A DNA stretch of 64,000 nt from JAFLCL01 sp964502175 (GTDB lineage: Bacteria > Myxococcota_A > Polyangia > Polyangiales > Sandaracinaceae): positions 54,878 through 118,877 of the forward strand of contig CAZCVE010000025.1 in assembly GCA_964502175.1 (NCBI GenBank), in the 5' to 3' direction. The first letter of the stretch is position 1. Each line of letters starts with the position of its first letter. The position numbers and the translations under genes are program-made. The notes beneath the pieces were generated by a model. That model did no database searches. It was not told the DNA's origin and worked only from the letters and a program-made list of their open reading frames with translations. Shown here piece by piece: positions 1 through 8,908 of the stretch.

Positions 1-2
1 TC

Positions 3-1616
3 GCGATGATCATCAGCTCGCCGGGCTGGCTCCTCGGCCCCGACATGCTGCGGATCATGCCGTCGCTCGGTCGCATCGTGTTCCCGCGCATGATGACGAT
101 CGGAAAGCCGATCGCGTTCGCGCTCGCGGGCGTGGTGCTCGGAGACCTCGCGATGCGCGCGTGGCGATCGTCCGAGCGCGGGCTCCAGACGAGGCGCGGC
201 AAGGTCGGGCTCGCCCTCTCGCTCGCGGCCATCGCGCCGTTCCTCGTGCGCGCACCCGAGGCGATCTCCACGCTCGTGATCGACCGCGAGTACACCTCGA
301 CGAGCACGCTCGGCGAGTGGTCGAGCTGGCAGTCGGCGTGGGGCTGGATCCGCGCGCGGCGCACGAACGAGGATCGCGACGCGGGCTTCTACCGAGTGTT
401 CTGGTTCCACGAGGGCACGCACCTCGGACAGGCCTCACCGGCCTACACACACGTGCCTGGTCACATCACCGGCGTGCTCGTCGGAGAGGCCTTCCGCAAC
501 ACGTCGGATGGCACCGATCCCGACGCGCTGCGGGCGATCAACGTTCGCTACATCGTCGGCTTCGCGGATCTGCCACACCCGCTGCGCGGACAGACGACGC
601 TGATCACGACGCTCGATCAGGCGCGCATCTACGAGCTCCAGAGCTGGTCGGGCGAGACCGTCTCGGATCTCGCGGGTGACGCACACCCGAGCGTCACGAA
701 CTACGAGGACGAGCGCGTCGTCTTCGCGCCGAACGGTGCTCGCGAGGTCGTCGTGCGACGCGCGTTCGCGCCGCCGTGGCACGCGTACGCCGACGGCCAG
801 GAGATCCCGATCGCGCTCGAGCGCGTGCCCGACAGCCCGCACCTGCGCCTCATGCGCCTCGCGATCCCCGAAGGCACAGAGCGCGTCGAGGTGCGCTACG
901 CCGGCCTCGGCGCGCGCGGCGTGATCGGCTGGCTCGGCACGCTGCTCGGCTTGGCGATCGTGCTCGCGTACGCGCTCGAAGATCGCTGGCCGCCGCGCGC
1001 GAAGGCCGTGCGCGCGCGCTTCGTCCTCGCGATCTCCTCGCGCTGGTCGAGCGTGCCCGAAGGTCCACGCCTCTTCCTCACGACGCACTGGGCCCACCTG
1101 GCGCTCGCGCTCCCCGTGCTCGGGTTCGCTCTGCTCACCGCGCGCGCGCTCCGCGGCTACCACGTCGCCTACCACCTCGAGGACGTGTCGCTCTCGCACC
1201 GCGCCTCAGCCGACGCGCCGATCGAGCCGTGCACGGGCGGTGCGCCTCACTGCGTCGAGGCCGGCGTGAGCCTCGCGGCCGAGCCCGCGTGCGTCGACGG
1301 CTGGTTCCGCTCGTGTATCTCGTCGGGCCCGCCGTCGCACGGCGTGCTCGTGGTGGAGCTCCCGCAGGCACCGACCCACGGCACGCTCGAGCTCGGCGCG
1401 GGCGTCTCGGATGACGCGTGGCAGCGCGGCGACGGCGCGCCGATCACCGTGCGCGCGTTCTCGGGCGAGACCGATCTCGGCACGCTCGAGATCCCGAACG
1501 GACGCCACTGGGAGAGCGCCTCGTACCCGCTCACCGGCAGCGGCCCGGTTCGCCTGGAGATCGACGGCGGTGGCCCCGGCCGACACCACTTCTGCTTCGA
1601 CGCGATCGTTCGCTGA
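3..1616 (+). CDS. C-terminal part of a YfhO-like membrane protein (5' truncated)
   Basis: The reading frame is open to the window edge, so the real start lies upstream; only about 537 residues are seen. The visible part has hydrophobic segments near residues 30-50, 65-85, 305-325 and 360-385. Between them is a soluble stretch with 'ALRAINVRYIVGFAD' and 'WHAYADGQEIP', the kind of sequence found in the periplasmic part of YfhO/DUF6541-type membrane proteins linked to polymer glycosylation. After the last membrane segment about 140 residues form a Cys-containing extracytoplasmic tail (pairs of Cys near residues 410-440) that I do not recognise. The next gene starts about 50 bases downstream on the same strand. 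The family assignment is an inference from the NVRYIV and WHAYADG patterns only. Confidence 0.6.
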   Translation, partial: AMIISSPGWLLGPDMLRIMPSLGRIVFPRMMTIGKPIAFALAGVVLGDLAMRAWRSSERGLQTRRGKVGLALSLAAIAPFLVRAPEAISTLVIDREYTSTSTLGEWSSWQSAWGWIRARRTNEDRDAGFYRVFWFHEGTHLGQASPAYTHVPGHITGVLVGEAFRNTSDGTDPDALRAINVRYIVGFADLPHPLRGQTTLITTLDQARIYELQSWSGETVSDLAGDAHPSVTNYEDERVVFAPNGAREVVVRRAFAPPWHAYADGQEIPIALERVPDSPHLRLMRLAIPEGTERVEVRYAGLGARGVIGWLGTLLGLAIVLAYALEDRWPPRAKAVRARFVLAISSRWSSVPEGPRLFLTTHWAHLALALPVLGFALLTARALRGYHVAYHLEDVSLSHRASADAPIEPCTGGAPHCVEAGVSLAAEPACVDGWFRSCISSGPPSHGVLVVELPQAPTHGTLELGAGVSDDAWQRGDGAPITVRAFSGETDLGTLEIPNGRHWESASYPLTGSGPVRLEIDGGGPGRHHFCFDAIVR

Positions 1617-1667
1617 GCCGGGACGAACGCACGGGCGCGATCGACGGGCGTGCGTCAGTGTCGCGCC

Positions 1668-2675
1668 ATGTTCCGTGATCTCCAGTCGAGCGCGCGTCGC
1701 GCGGCCCGATCCGTACGCCAGGGCCTCGGCCGAAGCGCGTTCCTCAGAAACCTGAAGTACTCGCTCTGGAACGCCGAGACGTTCGAGGACCTGTTCTGGC
1801 ACGACCTCATGCTCGCCGACGAGGTGCGCATGTCGACGTACGCGCGGGCGATCGACGCGCTCGTGCCGGAGGGCTCCGTGGTCGTCGACGTCGGCACGGG
1901 CTCGGGCGTCCTGGCCTGCCTCGCGGCGAAGCGCGCGCGCAAGGTCTATGCGATCGAGCACTCCGCGCTGCTCGACCGCGCCAAAGTGCTCGTCGAGAGC
2001 AACGGGCTCCGCAACGTCGAGCTGCTCCACGTCCACAGCCGCGACTTCGATCCGGGGGAGAAAGTGGACGTCCTGCTCCACGAGCAGATCGGGATGAACC
2101 TGGTCGACGAGGACATGATCGCGAACCTCGGCGATCTCCGTCGCCGCATCCTCGCGCCCGACGGCATCGTGTTGCCGGGTCGCTTCGAGCTGCGCGCGGT
2201 CCCCGTGTCGCTCTGGCCGGACGCGCGGATCCCCTTCCTCCACGAGCAGAAGATGCACGGCCTCGACTTCTCGGCCTTCGCGGCCGTGAACAAGCCCGAG
2301 ATCGCAGCGAAGGGCTGGGATCGCCGGCTGATCGATCCCCGAGAGGTCGAGACGTCGCTCGCGCCCGCCCAGACGCTCACGTCGCTCGATCTCGCGACCG
2401 ACGACGGCTCCGTGCTCCCCGAGGAGACGCGCGCGTCGTTCGTGTCGACGGTCGACGGATCGCTCGACGGCTTCGTCGTCTACTTCACGGTCGAGTTCTC
2501 GTCGGACATCGCGTTCCACACCGGCCCCGGCGCCCCCAAGACGCACTGGGCCTGTCGCCTCTACCGCACCGAGCGGCGCGAGATCGCGCGCGGCGATCGG
2601 CTCGACTTCTCCCTCTCGATCACGGCACCCATCGATCCGGCGGGCTGGCTCTGGACCTACGCGGTGCAGCGCTGA
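1668..2675 (+). CDS. PRMT-like SAM-dependent methyltransferase
   Basis: A 335-residue protein of the arginine-methyltransferase-like class I family. Motif I (VDVGTGSGVLA, about residues 70-80) and the acidic end of strand 2 (YAIEHS) bind SAM. 'LLHEQIGMNLVDEDM' corresponds to the PRMT double-E loop region, though it carries only one clear Glu in the first half. A beta-rich C-terminal half follows, as in PRMTs. A GTG exists 18 bases upstream, but ATG at 1668 gives the better N-terminus (MFRDLQSSARR). Substrate is unknown: bacterial members may methylate proteins or small molecules. It lies between a membrane protein and a rhodanese with no evident functional link. Confidence 0.75.
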   Translation: MFRDLQSSARRAARSVRQGLGRSAFLRNLKYSLWNAETFEDLFWHDLMLADEVRMSTYARAIDALVPEGSVVVDVGTGSGVLACLAAKRARKVYAIEHSALLDRAKVLVESNGLRNVELLHVHSRDFDPGEKVDVLLHEQIGMNLVDEDMIANLGDLRRRILAPDGIVLPGRFELRAVPVSLWPDARIPFLHEQKMHGLDFSAFAAVNKPEIAAKGWDRRLIDPREVETSLAPAQTLTSLDLATDDGSVLPEETRASFVSTVDGSLDGFVVYFTVEFSSDIAFHTGPGAPKTHWACRLYRTERREIARGDRLDFSLSITAPIDPAGWLWTYAVQR

Positions 2676-2817
2676 GCCGACGGCGCGATCGCCCCCGCGA
2701 GGGCGCCGCGAACAATCTTCACGCGAGCCACGAAAGACGGCCCGACCCCCGTGCGATACGGGTCCGGAAGCTGTAGCGTCGGACTGACATCGGTTCGTGA
2801 CACGAGACGGAGAACGT

Positions 2818-3663
2818 ATGGGTACGCAGCAAGAGAACGCGCTGGTCAGCACCGAGTGGGTGGCAGCCCACCTCGAAGATCCCTCGGTCCGCATCGTCGA
2901 GGTCGACGTCGACAACTTCGCCTACGACGAGGGCCACGTTCCCGGCGCCATCGCGTGGGCCTGGGCGACCCAGCTCTGCGACACCGTGCACCGCGACATC
3001 CTCCAAGCGGAGCCGATGCGTGAGCTCCTCGAGAGCTCCGGCATCACGCCGGACACGACGATCGTGCTCTACGGCGACAACAACAACTGGTTCGCGGCCT
3101 GGGGCTTCTGGCAGCTCATGATGTACGGCCACCAGAACCTCCGTCTCATGGACGGCGGCCGCACGAAGTGGCTGGCCGAGGGCCGCCAGCTCGAGGTCGA
3201 GCCGACGACACCGGCGCGCAGCACGTACGCCCTCGCGGCGCTCGACGACTCGGCGCGCATGACGCTCGACCCGCTGCGCGAGCTCGTCGCGAAGCGCTCG
3301 ATCCACCTCGTCGACGTGCGCAGCCCTGGCGAGTTCTCGGGCGAGATCCTGTCGCCGCCCGGTCTCCCGGAGACCTGCCAGCGCGGCGGCCACATCCCGG
3401 GCGCGGCGAGCGTGCCGTGGGCCACGGTCTGCGCGCCCGACGGAACCTTCAAGCCGCGCGAAGAGCTCGCGGCCCTCTACCGCGCCAAGGGCGTCGACGG
3501 TACCAAGCCGATCGTCGCGTACTGCCGGATCGGCGAGCGCAGCAGCCACACCTGGTTCGCCCTGAAGTACGTGCTCGGCTACGACTCGGTCACGAACTAC
3601 GACGGCTCCTGGACCGAGTGGGGCAACCTCGTGCGCGCGCCCATCGAGCGGGGGACTCCCTGA
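2818..3663 (+). CDS. sseA: Thiosulfate/3-mercaptopyruvate sulfurtransferase (tandem rhodanese)
   Basis: A 281-residue two-domain rhodanese. The N-terminal domain (about residues 10-140) contains 'VDNFAYDEGHVPGAIAWAW' and is the inactive copy. The C-terminal domain carries the active-site loop 'YCRIGERSSHTWF' with catalytic Cys near residue 240, the CRIGER type seen in SseA/CysA2 proteins that move sulfur from thiosulfate or mercaptopyruvate to a thiol acceptor. The ATG at 2818 is preceded by GGAG; an upstream in-frame GTG at 2797 is less likely. The short genes that follow may share its transcript (54-base gap). Confidence 0.88.
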   Translation: MGTQQENALVSTEWVAAHLEDPSVRIVEVDVDNFAYDEGHVPGAIAWAWATQLCDTVHRDILQAEPMRELLESSGITPDTTIVLYGDNNNWFAAWGFWQLMMYGHQNLRLMDGGRTKWLAEGRQLEVEPTTPARSTYALAALDDSARMTLDPLRELVAKRSIHLVDVRSPGEFSGEILSPPGLPETCQRGGHIPGAASVPWATVCAPDGTFKPREELAALYRAKGVDGTKPIVAYCRIGERSSHTWFALKYVLGYDSVTNYDGSWTEWGNLVRAPIERGTP

Positions 3664-3716
3664 CCACTCCGACGACTGCTGAGGAGATCCGAGAGACCGT
3701 CATCACGGTAGAGACG

Positions 3717-3932
3717 ATGGAAGTACGGCTCATGTCCTATCGCATCGCTGCCCGTTGGTTCGCGCGCGTCCACGACGCTGCGCTGGGCGATGCGATCGGG
3801 CGCGCCTCCGGGGCGAGCCGAGAAGACGCAGAGCGACTCGCCATCGAAGGAGCTTCACTGCGCCTCGGTCTGAACCAGGCGCGGTCCGCGTTTCGAGGGG
3901 TCGTCGACAGCCTCGGGAAGAAGAGAGCATGA
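3717..3932 (+). CDS. Small hypothetical protein, coupled to the next gene
   Basis: A 71-residue basic/hydrophilic protein (MEVRLMSYRIAARWFARVHD...). No family is recognised. It starts 54 bases after the rhodanese and its stop overlaps the start of the next small gene in an ATGA arrangement, which suggests translational coupling and supports both as real genes. A second Met at residue 6 is an alternative start. It has no signal peptide and no Cys. Small helical partner proteins are possible, but nothing in the sequence names a function. Confidence 0.45.
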   Translation: MEVRLMSYRIAARWFARVHDAALGDAIGRASGASREDAERLAIEGASLRLGLNQARSAFRGVVDSLGKKRA

Positions 3933-4162
3933 GCGAGAAGTCGTACGCAGAAGAGTTCTCCCGAACCGAGACGTCGATCGCCGGGTGGCCCGCGAGGATC
4001 ACCACGTACCGCGTGGGCGCTCGGTGGGTCTGCTTGATCGACAACGTGAGCCCCGGCGCGACCGTCGCGCGCGGCCGAGGGCCCACGCGCGCCGAGGCCG
4101 TGGAGCAGGCAGAAGCCGCAGCGACGCGCCGCTTCGCCGCGACGCGCCGCTTCGCCGTCTGA
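3929..4162 (+). CDS. Small hypothetical protein with duplicated C-terminal hexapeptide
   Basis: A 77-residue protein with a W...R...Y.VG.RW.C.ID pattern (residues 17-40) and a conserved-looking 'GPTRAEAVEQAEAAATRR' helix. It resembles generic short beta-alpha domains, but no family is identified. The last residues ATRRFA-ATRRFA come from an exact 18-base tandem duplication just before the stop, so the C-terminus was recently extended by slippage. ATG overlaps the previous stop (ATGA). A strong hairpin follows 12 bases after the stop. Confidence 0.45.
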   Translation: MSEKSYAEEFSRTETSIAGWPARITTYRVGARWVCLIDNVSPGATVARGRGPTRAEAVEQAEAAATRRFAATRRFAV

Positions 4163-4174
4163 GACGACGCAGCC

Positions 4175-4200
4175 GCCCGCCTGACGCAGATCAGGCGGGC
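4175..4200. terminator. Perfect 10-bp hairpin between convergent genes
   Basis: Arms 4175-4184 (GCCCGCCTGA) and 4191-4200 are perfect reverse complements around a 6-base loop. The hairpin lies between the end of the small-ORF pair (plus) and the end of the NmrA-like gene (minus), where a shared bidirectional terminator is expected. No long T-run follows, as is usual in very GC-rich genomes. Confidence 0.7.
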
Positions 4201-4243
4201 AGACCGCGCACTCGAGTCGAGCGGCTCCGGCGAGTCGATCCGC

Positions 4244-5110
4244 TCAGGCGAACGCTGGCTCCAGCACCTCGGCGAGTCTGACCTTGCCGCGCAGCGCCGT
4301 GCCCTTGCCCTCGAAGACGACCAGGCCCTTGCCGAGCCCCTCGGTCATCTCGCGGTAGAGGCCCGCGACGTTCGCAGAGATGCCGTACTGCGTGAGCGTC
4401 GGCACCATCGCCTCGATCGGCAGGACGAGCGGCTTCACGTCGCGACCGAGCGCCTTGCTCGCGATCGTGGCCGCGTCGGCCAGCGCGTACTCCTCGGGCC
4501 CCGAGAGCTCGATCCACGCGTTCTCGCTCGGCGGCGCGAGGAGCGCCTCGGCCGCGACCACGCCGATGTCGTGCGTCGCGATCATGGGGAACGGGTACGT
4601 CTCGCCGCCCCCGAACACCGGGAGCACGCCATCGCCCTTCATCGCGCCGACGTTCGCGAGGATGTTCTCCATGAAGTACGCCGCGCGCACGAACGTGAAC
4701 GTGGTGCCCTTCACCTTCGGCAGCGTCGTCTCGGCGTAGTGCGTGATCACGATCGGGCCCGTGCCCGCCGCGTGCTGCGCGGCCACGGACGAGAGCACGA
4801 CCACGTGCGGCACGGGGCTCTTCGCCAGCGCCGCGGCGTAGGTGTCGACGATCTTGCGGCCCCGACCGACGAGGTCGGTGCTCGCCATGTCCGGCGGCAC
4901 GAGCAAGTACGCGCCTCGCGCGCCTGCGAGCGCCTTCGCCACGCTGTCGACGTCGAGCACGTCGGCCGTCACCACCTCGGCGCCGCGCGCCGAGAGATCC
5001 GCGACCTTCGCCGAATCACGCGCCACGACGCGCACCTTCTGCCCTCGATCGAGCAGCGTGCTGGCTAGGACCTTGCCCGTGTTCCCGTTGGCTCCGAAGA
5101 CGACGTACAT
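4244..5110 (-). CDS. NmrA-like NAD(P)-binding reductase (atypical SDR)
   Basis: A 288-residue protein with an N-terminal Rossmann motif 'VVFGANGNTGKVLASTLLDRG' and basic residues after strand 2 (VRVVARD), the pattern of NAD(P)H:quinone-type SDRs and NmrA-family sensors. 'AYLLVPPDM' and 'LSGPEEYALADAATIASKALGR' are also typical of this family. The start has a strong ribosome site (AAGGAGAA) 8 bases upstream. It is divergently transcribed from a LysR regulator 134 bases away, the usual layout for a regulator controlling its neighbour. It may act as a quinone or azo reductase; substrate unknown. Confidence 0.85.
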   Translation of the reverse strand: MYVVFGANGNTGKVLASTLLDRGQKVRVVARDSAKVADLSARGAEVVTADVLDVDSVAKALAGARGAYLLVPPDMASTDLVGRGRKIVDTYAAALAKSPVPHVVVLSSVAAQHAAGTGPIVITHYAETTLPKVKGTTFTFVRAAYFMENILANVGAMKGDGVLPVFGGGETYPFPMIATHDIGVVAAEALLAPPSENAWIELSGPEEYALADAATIASKALGRDVKPLVLPIEAMVPTLTQYGISANVAGLYREMTEGLGKGLVVFEGKGTALRGKVRLAEVLEPAFA

Positions 5111-5177
5111 GGCTTCTTCTCCTTCGTGACGCGCCGTCTCGGTGCGTCGATGGAGAACAACTTGGCCGACGCTTCGT

Positions 5178-5222
5178 CATGCAGCCCATGCATGCTCGGC
5201 ATCGCGGTGATGCACGTAACGC
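5178..5222. promoter_or_regulatory. Candidate LysR operator in divergent promoter region
   Basis: The intergenic region contains several ATGC/GCAT blocks, including GCATC-N5-GATGC (5199-5213) and CATGCATG just before it. Dyads of this size between a LysR gene and its divergent target are typical LysR-type binding sites. The exact site is inferred, not shown. Confidence 0.3.
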
Positions 5223-5244
5223 ATCGGAGCCGTACCCTCGACGG

Positions 5245-6165
5245 ATGACACCGCTCGACCTCGACCTGCTCCGCGTGTTCGACCACCTGCACCGCGAGCG
5301 GCACCTCACGCGCGCGGCGAGGCTGCTCGGCCTCAGCCAGCCGGCCGTGAGCCGCGCGCTCACCCGCCTGCGTGACGCGCTCGGTGATCCGCTGTTCGTG
5401 CGCGCGCCGCGCGGCATCGTGCCGACCCCTCGCGCCGACGCGCTCGCGGCCGAGGTCCGCGAGATCCTGCGACGCACGACAGCGCTCACCCAGCCCGCCG
5501 AGCTCGACCCTGCCGTGCTCGAGCGCACGTTCGTGCTCGCGAGCGTGGACCTCGTCGAGGCCGATCTCTTGCCGCGCCTCGCCGCGCTGCTCGCGAAGGA
5601 GGCCCCGCGCGTGGCGATCACGAGCCGTCCGATCGGCGTCGACGCGAGCGAAGCGCTGTCCACGGGCCGCGTCGATCTCGCGATCGGGGTGCGCTCGAAC
5701 GTGCCGCCCGACGCGATGTCGACCCAGCTCTTCGAAGACGACTTCGTGTGCGTCGTTCGGCGCGGACACCCCGCGATGAAGAAGAAGCTGACGCTCGAGC
5801 AGTTCGCGTCGCTGTCGCACGTGCTCATCTCCCCCGCAGGCACGCCGGGCAGCGTCGTCGACGAGGCGCTCGCCAAGCACGGCCTCACGCGACGCATCGC
5901 AGTGCGCACGCACACGTTCCTCGCCGCGCCGCGCGTGGTGGCGGCGACCGATCACGTGCTCACGGGCCCTCGCCGCGTGCTCACCGCGATGGCCCGCGTC
6001 GATGGTCTCCAGCTCTTCGCGCCGCCGGTCGCGCTGCGGGGCTTCGCGGTGCTGATGGCGTGGCATCCGAGGGTGCAGATCGATCCGGTTCACGTGTGGC
6101 TGCGAGGCGTCGTGAAGCGCGCCGCAGTCTCGCCCCAGGCGCGCCGCACGCGCACGGGCGATTGA
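5245..6165 (+). CDS. LysR-family transcriptional regulator
   Basis: A 306-residue LTTR. The winged helix-turn-helix occupies residues 1-60 ('LTRAARLLGLSQPAVSRALTRLRDALGDPLF'), followed by a periplasmic-binding-like effector domain (about 90-295) that ends with a basic tail. ATG 5245 places the HTH at the usual distance from the N-terminus; an in-frame upstream ATG (5179) would add an unlikely leader. It probably controls the divergent NmrA-like reductase gene and itself. Confidence 0.92.
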   Translation: MTPLDLDLLRVFDHLHRERHLTRAARLLGLSQPAVSRALTRLRDALGDPLFVRAPRGIVPTPRADALAAEVREILRRTTALTQPAELDPAVLERTFVLASVDLVEADLLPRLAALLAKEAPRVAITSRPIGVDASEALSTGRVDLAIGVRSNVPPDAMSTQLFEDDFVCVVRRGHPAMKKKLTLEQFASLSHVLISPAGTPGSVVDEALAKHGLTRRIAVRTHTFLAAPRVVAATDHVLTGPRRVLTAMARVDGLQLFAPPVALRGFAVLMAWHPRVQIDPVHVWLRGVVKRAAVSPQARRTRTGD

Positions 6166-6280
6166 GCACACGTGACGGAAACGCCGCGACGCAGTGCGGC
6201 GACACGTGTCGGCGCTCGCAGACGCTGCTGTCGCGCGACGCGCACAGACCCGTCGACGAGGTGACGCGAGAAGGTGCCAT

Positions 6281-6300
6281 CGCGAAGGGCCCTTTCGCGG
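6281..6300. repeat. Imperfect palindrome upstream of lipoprotein gene
   Basis: CGCGAAGGG followed at once by a CCCTTTCGCG arm forms an almost perfect dyad about 80 bases before the next gene. It could be the terminator of the LysR gene or a regulatory site. Apart from this, I see no gene in the 214 bases between 6166 and 6379. Confidence 0.3.
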
Positions 6301-6379
6301 GCGCGCGCGCACGCGCCCGTCGGCACGGATACCGCAGAGGAGGACGAAGCCACGACCGACCCCCGAGAGGAGAGACACC

Positions 6380-6877
6380 ATGAAGAAGCTCATCGTCCCG
6401 TTCGCCCTCGCCCTCGCGCTCGCCGCGCTCGGCTGCGGCAGCTCGTTCCGCGTCGCCCACCGCACCACGATCGATCCGGCCGCCAACACGCACCGGACGT
6501 ACGCGGTCGTCGAGAGCCCCGTGAACCAGGGCGAGCTCGACGACCTCGTCGAGAGCTCGATGCACGACGCGATGAGCGCGCGCGGGTACACGCGCGCCGA
6601 GTCACCCGAGCAGGCAGATCTGCTCGTGAGCTACGGCGTGCTCCTCACGGATCCGCGTCGCCCCGACGTCCCGATGCCCAACTCCGATCTCAGCACGCGA
6701 CCCGATGCGCCGGTCCGCACCAAGACGCTCGTCGTGATGCTCCACGACGCTCAGACGCGCGCCGTCGTGTGGATGGGCGTCTCGACATCGAGCGCGGTGG
6801 ACTCCGAGCTGCGTGACCACGCCGAGGAGATCCTCATCGACCTGCGCGATCGCATCCCCGTGGCCGCCGGGACCTGA
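6380..6877 (+). CDS. DUF4136-like lipoprotein
   Basis: A 165-residue protein with a lipoprotein signal (MKKLIVPFALALALAALGC, lipobox A-L-G-C). The mature part has 'RTYAVVESPVNQGELDDLVESSMHDAMSARGYTRAESPEQADLLVSYGV', matching the DUF4136 pattern of small outer-envelope lipoproteins of unknown role. A GAGAGGAGAG ribosome site precedes the ATG. It stands alone between a LysR gene and the convergent mod operon. Confidence 0.7.
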   Translation: MKKLIVPFALALALAALGCGSSFRVAHRTTIDPAANTHRTYAVVESPVNQGELDDLVESSMHDAMSARGYTRAESPEQADLLVSYGVLLTDPRRPDVPMPNSDLSTRPDAPVRTKTLVVMLHDAQTRAVVWMGVSTSSAVDSELRDHAEEILIDLRDRIPVAAGT

Positions 6878-6900
6878 CCGCGACCGATCTCTCCGCCCGC

Positions 6901-7362
6901 TCACACGGCAGGCGCCGACGTCTCCGCCTCACGGAGCGTCGTGCGCCTGCGCGCGATCGCGCGGATCGCGAGCCAAGAAAGGAGGCCCAACGGACCGAAC
7001 ATCAGCGTCAGGAACAGCGAGGGAACCACCCACACGTGACTGAGCCCGAGCCGCTGGCAGTCGCGCGCTTCCCACGCGCCGACGAACAGGTCGAAGACCA
7101 GATAGTGCGTCCAACACGCGATGATGGTGTGAGGCGTCGTGAAGATCCGAGTCACGCCGTCGAGGGAGAAGAAGTGCGCGCCCTGAGGGCCCGGTGAGTC
7201 TCCGAAGAGGAGGATCGCGTAGGGGATCGCGAGCAGCGCGCACATCGCGCCCGAGTGGACGACGAGCTCCGTGAAGCGGGAGCGCGGCGCGAAGGCCAGC
7301 GCGAGCCACGCGGGAAGAACGGAGTAGTTGAGGATCGAGAAGACGATCTCGTCGGAGCTCAT
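6901..7362 (-). CDS. ABA4-like (DUF4281) membrane protein
   Basis: A 153-residue protein with about four hydrophobic segments ('SILNYSVLPAWLALAF', 'MCALLAIPYAILLF', 'IIACWTHYLVFDLFVGAW', 'VWVVPSLFLTLMFGPLGLLSWLAIRA'). The motifs 'W.HYL.FDLF.G.W..RD' and 'LT...GP.G.L' match the ABA4-like family, named after the plant neoxanthin-synthesis factor; its bacterial role is unknown. Its ATG overlaps the modC stop (ATGA), so it is the last gene of the mod operon. The link with molybdate uptake is not explained by the family. Confidence 0.8.
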   Translation of the reverse strand: MSSDEIVFSILNYSVLPAWLALAFAPRSRFTELVVHSGAMCALLAIPYAILLFGDSPGPQGAHFFSLDGVTRIFTTPHTIIACWTHYLVFDLFVGAWEARDCQRLGLSHVWVVPSLFLTLMFGPLGLLSWLAIRAIARRRTTLREAETSAPAV

Positions 7363-8105
7363 CGTCCGATCGTACGCGCGACGAAGGCCTCGACGAACGG
7401 CGTCGAGGGCGCCTCGATCAGCGCGCCGAGCGTGCCGCGCTGCGTGACACGCCCCGCCTCGAGCACGATCACGTCCGCGTCGAGCGCGCGCACGTCGTCG
7501 GCGTCGTGGGTGACGACCAGCGCCGGGATGCGTCGACGCTCGATCACCCGCGTCAGGAACGAGAGCACCTCGCGGCGGCCAGCGGCGTCGAGCGACGACA
7601 GCGGCTCGTCCAGCAAGAGCGCGACGGGCTCGATCACCAGCGCGCGCGCGAGCGCGACGCGCTGACGCTCGCCTCCCGAGAGGGTGCCCACGCCGCGCGA
7701 TGCGAGCGCGCTGAGCTCCAGCTCGTCGAGCAGACGCGTGATCGTCGAAGCCGCGCTGCGCGCATGGATCCGGCCGAGGCGCGCAGCGAGCGCGAGGTTT
7801 CCGCGGACGTCGAGGTGCGGAAAGAGCGCGCCGTCCTGAGGCACGTAGCCGAGACGTCGCGCCTCGAGGGCGACCTCGCGGCCGGCAGCGCTGTCGAGGA
7901 GCACGCGCCCGCCCACGACGACCTTGCCGACCACGCCGTCTCGCGCTCCGAGGAGCATCGTCAGCAGCGACGACTTCCCCGCGCCGTTGGGCCCGACGAT
8001 CGCGAGCGGCCTCGCGCTCGTGGCCAGCGTCACGTCGATCGCGAGCGTACCGACGCGCCCACGCACGAACGCCTCGAGCAACGGCCTCTCGGGCGGATCC
8101 GTCAC
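7359..8105 (-). CDS. modC: Molybdate ABC transporter ATP-binding protein
   Basis: A 248-residue ABC ATPase: Walker A GPNGAGKS (residues 38-45), signature LSGGERQRV, Walker B ALLLDEP, and H-loop VVTHD. It lacks the C-terminal Mop (TOBE) domain of classical ModC (about 350 residues), so it is a short form. The GTG start overlaps the modB stop (GTGA). Function as molybdate or tungstate importer rests on its place beside modA and modB. Confidence 0.88.
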   Translation of the reverse strand: MTDPPERPLLEAFVRGRVGTLAIDVTLATSARPLAIVGPNGAGKSSLLTMLLGARDGVVGKVVVGGRVLLDSAAGREVALEARRLGYVPQDGALFPHLDVRGNLALAARLGRIHARSAASTITRLLDELELSALASRGVGTLSGGERQRVALARALVIEPVALLLDEPLSSLDAAGRREVLSFLTRVIERRRIPALVVTHDADDVRALDADVIVLEAGRVTQRGTLGALIEAPSTPFVEAFVARTIGR

Positions 8106-8908
8106 GCGCGTCGCTCGCTGCGTGCTTCGAGCGCACGGACGCCGACGAGCACGCACAGCGCCGCGAGCACGAGCACCACGGACGTCGCGCGGGCGACCCC
8201 GAGGTCGGACTCGAACGCGGTGTAGATCGCGAGCGGCAGCGTCTGCGTGCGGCCCTCCATGTTGCCCGCGAAGAGCAGCGTCGCGCCGAACTCGCCGAGC
8301 GCGCGCGCCCACGCCAGCGCGACACCCGCGAGCAGCGAAGGCGCCACCATCGGTACCGCGACGCGGAGGAGCAGGCGCGAGGGGGAGGCCCCGAGCGAGC
8401 GGGCGACCAAGAGCACGCGCTCGTCGATGCGACGAAACGCGCTCGTCGCGCTCTGCACGTAGAGCGGCGCGGCGACGAACGTCTGGGCGAGCACCACCGC
8501 GAGCCCCGTGAACGCGAGCGTCGTTCCTTCCGGATAGAGCCAACCGGCGAACGGCCCGCGACGACCGAACGTCAGCAGCAGCGCCACGCCCGCGACGGAC
8601 GGCGGCAGCACGATCGGCAGGCGCATCGCGAGCTCGATCACGCGCGCCGCGCGGCGCTCGCTCCGCGCGAGCGACCACGCGAGCGGCGTCCCGAGGAGGA
8701 CGATCACGATCGCCGTGAGGCACGTGGTGACGGCGCTGATCTCGAGCGCCGACCACACGACCGGGCTGCGAAGCACCGCGCCGAGATCGCCCGGCGTGGT
8801 GCTCACCACGAGGCCGATCACGGGCACGACGAGCAAGAACACGAGCAGCGATCCGAGCGCGATGCTCACCCGATCGGACGACGGGCGCGGAGACGACGGA
8901 TCGCTCAT
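8102..8908 (-). CDS. modB: Molybdate ABC transporter permease
   Basis: A 268-residue permease with about five or six membrane segments and the EAA-type cytoplasmic loop 'VARSLGASPSRLLLRVAVPMVAPSLLAGVALAWARALGEFGATLLFAGN'; the 'ARALGEFGAT' end is characteristic of ModB/CysTW permeases. The ATG overlaps the modA stop (ATGA), excluding the longer frame that would run into modA. Confidence 0.9.
   Translation of the reverse strand: MSDPSSPRPSSDRVSIALGSLLVFLLVVPVIGLVVSTTPGDLGAVLRSPVVWSALEISAVTTCLTAIVIVLLGTPLAWSLARSERRAARVIELAMRLPIVLPPSVAGVALLLTFGRRGPFAGWLYPEGTTLAFTGLAVVLAQTFVAAPLYVQSATSAFRRIDERVLLVARSLGASPSRLLLRVAVPMVAPSLLAGVALAWARALGEFGATLLFAGNMEGRTQTLPLAIYTAFESDLGVARATSVVLVLAALCVLVGVRALEARSERRA

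Noticed and set aside
1206..2915. A minus-strand 569-codon frame
   Set aside because: Runs antisense to the methyltransferase and the membrane protein; no motif.
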